NCBI RefSeq assembly: GCF_002878395.1
Contig: NC_061111.1
Span: 24,032,735 to 24,096,734 of the forward strand
DNA from: Capsicum annuum
Taxonomy: Eukaryota > Streptophyta > Magnoliopsida > Solanales > Solanaceae
Direction of reading: 5' to 3'
DNA length: 64,000 nucleotides
Of the stretch, positions 57,620-64,000 are shown one piece after another. Under the pieces are notes generated by a model. That model was given only the letters and a program-made list of their open reading frames with translations, did no database searches and had not been told where the DNA came from. The translations under genes and the position numbers were made by a program. Numbering within the stretch: position 1 is the first letter of the stretch; the number at the start of each line of letters is the position of its first letter.

Positions 57620-59935
57620 ATTGCGATTGGGGCATGTAGTTCTATGTGACCAGCGCGCTTACATACGGAGCACTTTTTTCTTCTTGATGGAAATGATTCT
57701 CCGACTCCACGCCTCCTCTTATATAGTTTTTTTTTTATTTGATAGTGTTTGGGTCAATATATGAAAGAGATATTAATCTCCCCAAAAGCTCAGCAAGAAT
57801 AATCCAAGATTCTTCGAGAGGCACTGGAGAATATGCCCACTATATGCCATTTTATAATTTTTTACCGAATAATATGGAGAGAAATGCTCATAAATTTTAG
57901 GTCCATATTTTACACCGTATTGAGCTCGAAGCGCTGCCATAGCATATGGACAGGGTATTTTATCCAAGTCAAAACCTCTGCGCATATAAAATCTTGTTTG
58001 AAGATCAATCGTGGCAACATCACCATACCCGTGATACTGAATTTGTAATCTGCTATTTGATGAGATAATAACCTATTCCCCAGACTAATGTTCGTTGATA
58101 TTATTTTTTAAATTTTTAGAACAAATGGGATTTGTGCGCCCTCAAACTGCACATACCTTTCGTTAAAAAATTGGTCATACTTCTTGTTTATTATTTCAAG
58201 CAGAGCCTTGATGGAAAATTCTCTTTCATCGTCAAACAATGAATTCACCGATTCAGCTATGTTTGATGTCATAATATTGTACCTATACAAAAGAATCGCT
58301 TACTACGATATCATACTAAACTTGTAACTCAAACAAGACAATAAATTCATAAGAATGTACCTATCTGCCGGACAGAATGCCCGGCTCCATCTCTCGAAAC
58401 TGACACGTATGAGATGTTCTGCTGCCTTGGGATGTATATCCACTATTTGATTGAAATGATCTAAAAACTCCTCTATTCTATATGCTTTAGCTGCTCTATA
58501 AAAAAGGATCATGACCCTTTCGTTGTGATAGTTGGTTCTAATATTCTCTCCAAGATGACTGATGTAACAACCAAAGTAAGCTGAAGTGAAGAAAATTGAA
58601 TCCATCTTTAGAATCTTGGATGCCTATCCAAAATAAAATACAACTTTTTGGTATCTTCGATGCAACTTCGCAGTTGTTCAAAAAAAATCCATAAGACGTT
58701 TCACACTTCTTGTCCACTACACAAAAAGCAATAGAAAAGATGTGATTCTCCGCATTTTGCGCCACCGTCACTAGCAGAACTCCGTTATACCTGCTCTCAA
58801 GAAGGTTCCGTCGATGGCTATGCCTTTTCTCAAATATCAAAAACCTTGAATCCAAGCACCATAGGATACAAAAAAGTACTTGAACCTTCCGTTTTCATCA
58901 ACATGCAATGCCGTCTTACTTTCGAGATTTATGGACTCGATCATGTAATGGTAGACTTCCAGGACTGCATACCCATGGTCGTATGTCCCCCTAACCAAGT
59001 CCTTAGAAATCCTCATGGCCGTATATATCTTCCAATAACTGACCAGGATACCCAATTCCGTAAGGAGTTGATTGGTCATAACCCTTGTAGAAGGACCTTT
59101 TCCATCAGGAAAACTATTCTTGAAATATTCACCGAGGACCTTTGACGTGGCATGAGGATTTGGGCCCGAGATGTGCTCCAAACCACATGTGTGATAATTT
59201 TCATGTTTATGAATGACGAATTTGTTGGAACTTATGTACTGCACCGCTCTAAACCACTACTTGCAGTTCAGATTAGCACATTTGTAGCAAAAGACACTAC
59301 TTGAATTAATCACCTTCTTTATTCTGAAGTCTTTTTTCAAGCAAGAAATAAACAAAATGGTAGATAATTCTTTCTTGTCCTTGAATGACATTCCATTGTA
59401 AAAGCCAATCCCATTGTCTTGAAGATTTCCAGACTATATCGATCGAGAAGAACTGCCCACCGTATTGGTCGCATCAACGGGCGTAGGTGTTTGATCATCA
59501 TCTGGAATATTTATGTCTAGATCATCCAACCTATGATCAAAGATGTCTTGTTGTTCTTCTTCTTCTATATTTTGGTTCTCATTCTCTCTCATCTTTTCAA
59601 CCACTAAAACCAGCCTAGATGAATCACTAAGATAAGCACGCAACCAAAACTGATCAGTTATCTTGGAATGTAGTACCCTCTAATTTTCAAAGAAGCTGTG
59701 CATGTAGCTGATGACGAGTTCTTCTGAGTGATAATTCAGTCCATAATAAATGATGATTAAGTTCACAAAATCATGATATGAAACATCACTTTGGACTGGC
59801 ATAGCTATCATCTCTAGCATTTCACCATCCTTTCAACGTCATGCATATCGATTGCTCTTCTCAATCTATTGACCATGACAATCCACCCCTATTGTTATTG
59901 ATCCCTCCATTAGTGGTACCTAAATAAAGTCATTT
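57620..59935 (-). pseudogene. mudrA-like MULE transposase
   Basis: Read on the minus strand. An acidic N-terminal part (59434-59643, EEEQQDIFDHRLDDLDINIP) comes first, then the zinc-binding MuDR region (FVIHKHENYHTCGLEHI, PHATSKVLGEYFKNSFPDGK). The transposase core includes DENGRFKYFFVSYGAWIQGF and IAIDGT (first catalytic Asp), SRYNGVLLVTVAQNAENH, and after gaps RYNIMTSNIAESVNSLFDDE and a SWIM-type end FDLDKIPCPYAMAALRAQYG. A final knuckle CSVCKRAGHIELH lies near 57660. In the SWIM motif the His is Tyr, and in the knuckle the last Cys is missing. At least five frameshifts or stops are present. MURA-type proteins bind the TIRs and cut the element out. Confidence 0.85.
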
Positions 59936-59969
59936 GTTAAAAAAATTTAATAGTGAATTCATAGTACCA

Positions 59970-60660
59970 TATATGAATCCCAACAGATGTGTAACCTGTT
60001 ACAATAGGTGAAAAATAAGTTGCAACAGGTAAGTGATCAGTCGTAATAGATTACTTACCTATTGAGATTCATGTTATGCTCCTGAAGTTGATTTCAACAC
60101 ACGAGTCATCTGTTGTAACAGGTGAATCATATGTTGCAACAGACTATATATCTATTGCAATAGATGAAGCACCTGTTGGGATAGATGTTACAGTACTAAG
60201 ACACTTTTGAAGTTGATTCCAACAGATGAGTGACATGTTGCAACAGATAATTAACTTGTTGCGACAGATGACTTACCTGTTGCAACAGACGACGTTTCTG
60301 TTGGAATCGAGTTTAGGTTCTATTACAATAGGTTACTAATATGTTGCAACAAATATTTACCCTATTGAAACAGACATGTCGTCTGTTGGAATTGGGTTCA
60401 GGTTCTGTTGCAACAGGTTACTAATCTGTTGCAACAGATATTTATCATATTGCACCAGATAACTAATCTGTTGTAACAGATGGGTCATATGTTGCAATAG
60501 ATGACCCATCTGTTCGATTCATATTACGGTACTATAGAACCATAAATATAAATTCAACATATGAGTCTTCCATTGAAACAGATGTCTCATTGTCGCAACA
60601 GATGATTGATCTGTTTAAACAGATGGCTCTTATGTTGCATTAATATTCGCGTGCTATCTA
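59970..60660. repeat. 21-bp palindromic minisatellite, block 10 (best preserved)
   Basis: Consecutive units TGTTGCAACAGATAATTAACT, TGTTGCGACAGATGACTTACC and TGTTGCAACAGACGACGTTTC (about 60237-60300) are each exactly 21 bp. A longer direct repeat also shows: TGTTGGAAT(C/T)G(A/G)GTT(T/C)AGGTTCT at about 60299 and 60388. This block sits upstream of the mudrA coding region on the minus strand. Confidence 0.9.
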
Positions 60661-60749
60661 TTGTTGAAAAAACAATACAATAGCAGTTACCCATATGACA
60701 AATTCAACTAAAAATCATAATTTGACTTACCAAAGTCTCCTATGAAGTA

Positions 60750-61022
60750 ATGCCAAAGTGGAAAGTGATGTACGAAACAAAATTTGATCTAAGAAATTGG
60801 TCAAATAGCAGCAGTAGCGGTAACAACAACAAAAACAATGGTCAACAAGAAGAAGATGAAGATGATAATGAAGCAGAAGATGATGGTAATGAAGCAGAAG
60901 ATGATGAAAAAAGTAGCAGCAATAATGAACAACAAAAATCGCTAAGAGAGAGAAAACAACAATGGATGAGAAGAGAGAGAAACGGGCCTTTTTTTTTCTC
61001 CATTTTTCGTTATATTAGGTAA
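60750..61022 (+). CDS. Hypothetical low-complexity ORF near the right end of the MULE
   Basis: A 90-codon frame (MPKWKVMYETKFDLRNWSNS, then Ser/Asn-rich, then a Glu/Asp run, then RERKQQWMRRERNG) is present. The D/E run comes from a GAAGATGATG microsatellite-like DNA repeat. It may be chance coding of a repeat or a decayed exon. No family is recognised. Confidence 0.3.
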   Translation: MPKWKVMYETKFDLRNWSNSSSSGNNNKNNGQQEEDEDDNEAEDDGNEAEDDEKSSSNNEQQKSLRERKQQWMRRERNGPFFFSIFRYIR

Positions 61023-61186
61023 ATATTTGGATCAAAGTATAAATTTAAAAATTTGTGGGTTATTCTCAAACTTACCCAACTTTCTTAATCTATAATAAAG
61101 AAATTGTCACTTAGACTCAATTATTAAGACTTGTGTCACCTACACCTCATTTTCAAACTTTTTTGTCACCTACAGCTCAAAGCCCC
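61023..61186. other. Right terminus of the MULE block
   Basis: AT-rich sequence with a directly repeated GTCACCTACA(C/G)CTCA (61135 and 61165) ends at AGCCCC next to the 9-bp duplication. A convincing TIR match to the left end at 41377 is not evident. Confidence 0.45.
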
Positions 61187-62085
61187 CACAAACAAAGACA
61201 TTAGGCACTATTGGGTACATGGCACCAGGTATACAACTGTTATCAAGTTTTTCTTATGTTAAATAATATTAATTTGTCTCATTTTTATTAGTGTCACATT
61301 TTGTTAACTAGATAGAAACATAATTACGAAGTAGCATTATGTCACTTTTTGTTGATTAAGAAGATGAATATATGACAAATGTTTGCAGAATATGAATCAG
61401 AAGGCTTAGTGTCAACCATGGGAGATGTTTACAGCTATAGTATCATGTTAACGGAGACTGTTAGAGTTGTGACCCGAATTTTGTTGGTCTGGTCCTGAAA
61501 GTTTTGCGATGCGATCCATGTTTGTGATTTTCAATAGGGTCAGTGGTGGACTCCGGGATCGGGCCGATATGGACCTTTATGTTTTTGGGCCTAGGACCTA
61601 TTTGTACACACATACTATATAAGTGCGATTTAGTGGGTTATTTTCATTTTTTCAGAAAATTCAGCTTGTCCACATTGTACTCTCTCTATTATAGTGAAAC
61701 CTCCTCTGCCTCTGACCGTGATTTTTTCCGCAAGGATTTCCACTATGTGTAGTTCTTGTTTTCTTTTACTTGTGATTTGCTTATTCTGAATCGTAACAGA
61801 GACCTTTACAAGAAAGTTTCGTTGAAGAACTCAGCTTGAAGAGATGGGTTTTTGAATCATTCCCTGATAGAGTGGTGAATGTTGTGGATGCTAATCTATT
61901 TTCAAGACAGGATGAGCAGTTTTCTTCCAAAGAGACTTGCGTTAAGTTGCTAATGGAATTAACCTTACAATGTACATCTGAATCACCTCAAGATAGAATC
62001 AGTATGAAAGACGTCCTTGTAATTAGACTCAACAATATTCAAACCAACTTATTGCATTGTCCATCAACAAGCCAAAGTGGAAGTT
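61187..62085 (+). pseudogene. Receptor-like kinase pseudogene, 3' fragment
   Basis: The sequence resumes the kinase activation segment: TKTLGTIGYMAPG, then an intron (GTATAC donor about 61229, acceptor TTTGCAG ending 61388), then EYESEGLVSTMGDVYSYSIM. A solo LTR splits the next codons. Beyond it the frame gives FVEELSLKRWVFESFPDRVV, NVVDANLFSRQDEQ, then CVKLLMELTLQCTSESPQDR and ISMKDVLVIRLNNIQTNLL, ending TAA 62085. This is subdomain VIII to XI of an LRR receptor-like kinase of the At3g47570/EFR-like group. A few codons are missing between FTRK and FVEE, shifting the frame. The gene sensed extracellular ligands when intact, by family analogy. Confidence 0.87.
61459..61798 (+). mobile_element. 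Solo LTR in the kinase pseudogene
   Basis: This 340-bp sequence TGTTAGAG...TCGTAACA is flanked by GAGAC at 61454-61458 and 61799-61803. It contains a TATA-like ACTATATAAG at about 61614. No internal retroelement sequence or second LTR adjoins, so LTR-LTR recombination probably removed the rest. Size and ends suggest a copia-type LTR. The strand is taken from the TATA orientation. Confidence 0.88.
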
Positions 62086-62089
62086 AAAA

Positions 62090-62811
62090 GGTTCATGGTG
62101 AGGACAAAATAGGGGAAAGGATGAGGAAGTAAAGTTCTACGACTGACTTACAACTTAATTCTCTTCTATATGCCTTTTTTTTGCAACGAAGCATGGTAGC
62201 TAGTGAAAATGTAACTTCATACCCTCATGGCCTCCCTACAATTAAAGAGGTCCAACCATTGATATAGAAGTCATTTCATTATGATACTTAATCTTTTGAT
62301 TCCCTACAATGACTTCACTGTTGTTGGCAAAAGGTGTAGAGCTTTGAAGTAGAAAAATAAATAAGAGAAGGAGAAAGACCCCCCTCCTCCCCCTACATCA
62401 ACAAAACTGAATGACAAGGTAAATTAATGTTGGGGCGTTCGTACTTAAAAGAGTACTTTCTATTTGCAAGAAAACAAATGCAGTGATTTTGTACTTTCAA
62501 GTATATGGAAGTACAACCAAATTAATTACTAGTATAACCAATGAAGCAATTACTTTTCTTTGGATAAGGTGGAGGTCTATTAACTTTTGTATATTTATTA
62601 TTTCAAGAGGCCTATTTCAATCAATTGAGGAAATACTTTTGAATTTATTTATCCGTATTTATAAAATGAATTGATTTAAAAATACATTAGAAGGGGCAAA
62701 TTATTCTGATTCCAATTTTCAATTTTAATAGACAAATGACAGTAATACCTCCCCCTTCCCCCCGCCAAAAAAAGTATAATAATAATAATCTTGATTTCAA
62801 ACTGATTATCC
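62090..62811. other. Flank downstream of the kinase, no gene seen
   Basis: AT-rich sequence with a CCCCCCTCCTCCCCC patch at about 62379-62393. No frame with a recognisable family is found. Confidence 0.6.
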
Positions 62812-63003
62812 TGTTTTGACTAAACATAGAGATCAAGAAAATAGAGAAGATTTTTAAATGTTATGATTTTAATTTAAAGATAAGTCCGGTGTACTAAAAT
62901 TTACTTTAATCTTGTGGTCTTAAAAAAAAAATTAAATAGTTGCTATAAAGGAAAATGGTTCTTCTTTTAGTAAAGAACTAAAAAAGAAATTAGGTCAAAC
63001 GAA
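62812..63003 (+). mobile_element. MITE remnant (same family as 1027-1122)
   Basis: TTTTGACTAAACATAGAGAT, then GTACTAAAATTTACTTTAAT, TCTTGTGGTCTTAAA and AAGAAATTAGGTCAAAC follow the order of the common solanaceous MITE whose ends read CTCCGTTTCAATTTG. The terminal inverted repeats are decayed, so exact limits are not fixed. Confidence 0.65.
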
Positions 63004-63244
63004 ATAGATGAGTAAGAAATAAGAGTAATTAGTTAATGGGTAGGGTGGGTCGATTTTAATTTTGATTTTATGTAAAATTGGTTGATTTGAATTTGACGAT
63101 GTAGACTTCTAAAAGAGATAATGTGACAAAAATAATTTTACAAGATTAACGTCAGAAAAAAGTGTCAATGAACGTGTTTTATAACGACAGTGGCATAGAT
63201 GAGCCAAACTTTTAATGGATGACATAGATGGGTCATTTCTAATA

Positions 63245-63330
63245 GTTCGATGCAGAGGCAGATCCAGAATTCGTAAGTTCCGGGTGCCAAATTATCCACT
63301 GAATTAACGGGTCGATTTTTAAAATTTTGA
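63245..63330 (+). repeat. Possible dispersed-repeat start (GAGGCAGATCCAGAATT)
   Basis: GCAGAGGCAGATCCAGAATT followed by GGGTGCC recalls a frequent solanaceous non-autonomous repeat beginning GGCGGATCCAGGATTT. Only the start is recognisable. Confidence 0.35.
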
Positions 63331-63770
63331 GTTACATTTTGAATTATTTATCTTTTTTTATTTTTATATACTAATTAATCGAATATGGATATTTAGTTAT
63401 ATTCTCTTTCAAGATAGTCTGAGATTCAAGATACCTAATTAGTCCAAAATTTTTTTACGAATAAGAGAAATTTACTCTAAAACTCTGAGAAAAAAAAATC
63501 ATGTTAAAAAAACAAACTTTGTATAAACCATCTAATATCGTTACTTCAACATATTCATATTCCATTATCTTTATATGTTGTTATAGATATATAATTGAGA
63601 AGGAGTAAAAATTATAGTTTCAATATAGTCATCTTCACTTAGCGTGAACTTTGATGAAAGATTAAACTGATCTTTAAATTTAAAAAAACTTTAGCATGAT
63701 AATAAATCATTTTTAAAACTTAATTTTTTAAAACAATTTACTATTTATATATTCTATTCTTTATCTTTAG

Positions 63771-63890
63771 CCGGGGTTCTATCGGAAACAGTCTCTCTAC
63801 TTCTTCGAAGGTAGCGATATGGACTGCGTACATCTTACCCTCCCCAGATCCCACTTTGTGGGTATACACTAAGTTTGTTGTTGTTTTTAC
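63771..63890 (+). mobile_element. TS-type SINE, 3' part
   Basis: GGGGTTCTATCGGAAACAGT, CTCTCTACTTCTTCGAAGGT, GACTGCGTACATCTTACCCT, CCCCAGATCCCACTTTGTGG and the TTGTTGTTG end match the conserved body and tail of the solanaceous TS SINE. The tRNA-like 5' head is missing or decayed. This is the best single clue to a solanaceous genome. Confidence 0.85.
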
Positions 63891-64000
63891 TATTTATATA
63901 TATTTTTATTACTGACAATATAAAATGTAGTGCTCATTGATATGGAATACACATAATACTCGTATCAAGAGATTAATAGTAATTATCAAAAGAGAAAGTT

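Larger units (their letters stand above)
41377..61186 (-). mobile_element. 19.8-kb Mutator-like (MULE) block inserted in the kinase gene
   Basis: The block is bounded by CACAAATAA (41368-41376) and CACAAACAA (61187-61195), a 9-bp duplication with one mismatch, the size MULEs make. It contains a mudrA-type transposase (minus, 57.6-59.9 kb), a DUF1985-Ulp1 gene (minus), a second DUF1985 gene (+), a foldback and several tandem repeats. The outermost termini show only weak inverted similarity (AAGTCTT-AATxATTGA-type phrases). An inner inverted pair at 41440/51363 is stronger. It may therefore be one large MULE or one MULE inside another. Confidence 0.65.

Noticed and set aside
41377..61186. Perfect long terminal inverted repeats for the whole 19.8-kb block
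   Set aside because: Only weak inverted similarity is visible at the outermost ends. The 9-bp duplication is the better evidence, and I do not claim outer TIRs.

Overview
The window is repeat-dense nuclear DNA of a dicot, most likely a solanaceous plant and plausibly pepper (Capsicum). The basis is family recognition only: a TS-type SINE 3' end at 63.8 kb, a solanaceous MITE at 62.8 kb, chromovirus-like and Athila-like Ty3/gypsy elements, Ty1/copia elements, and Mutator-like (MULE) genes with Ulp1/DUF1985 companions. There is no rRNA, tRNA or CRISPR array, and no clearly intact host gene. Almost every coding region is broken by stops and frameshifts.

Layout. (1) 1-643 is the 3' end of a + strand copia element. 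(2) 1197-41007 is one complete copia element (here D, minus strand) with a GGCAC target-site duplication, stretched to 39.8 kb by nested insertions. Its integrase is split by element A (3364-38583), an LTR element with 2.2-2.7 kb LTRs and no recognisable gag-pol. A holds element B (5880-15357, TSD AGTCC, chromovirus-like gypsy with recognisable gag, PR, RT, RNase H, IN and chromo-like tail) and element C (15761-32817, TSD GCTGG, Athila-like gypsy). C holds a 5'-truncated LINE (about 23612-27530). The insertion order can therefore be read directly: D, then A, then B and C, then the LINE in C.

(3) From 41.2 to 62.1 kb a receptor-like kinase gene of the LRR type is cut in two. Its catalytic-loop and DFG part lies at 41208-41376, and its APE-region to C-terminal part at 61187-62085. 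Between them sits 19.8 kb flanked by a 9-bp near-perfect duplication (CACAAATAA / CACAAACAA), as expected of a MULE. The insert holds a + strand DUF1985-type gene, a convergent minus-strand DUF1985-Ulp1 (C48 cysteine protease) gene, a 172-bp tandem repeat, a 1.9-kb foldback, a small + strand coiled-coil-like gene and a minus-strand mudrA-type transposase. Throughout it runs a degenerate 21-bp minisatellite built on the palindrome CATCTGTTGCAACAGATG. A solo LTR (61459-61798, TSD GAGAC) also interrupts the kinase.

(4) 62.1-64.0 kb is AT-rich flank with a MITE remnant and the SINE end.

The most unusual signals are the 21-bp palindromic minisatellite confined to the MULE block, a CGCGAT...GCATCGCGG stem-loop shared by LTRs of unrelated gypsy lineages, and element A, which has kept B-type priming, leader and polypurine ends but lost its proteins.
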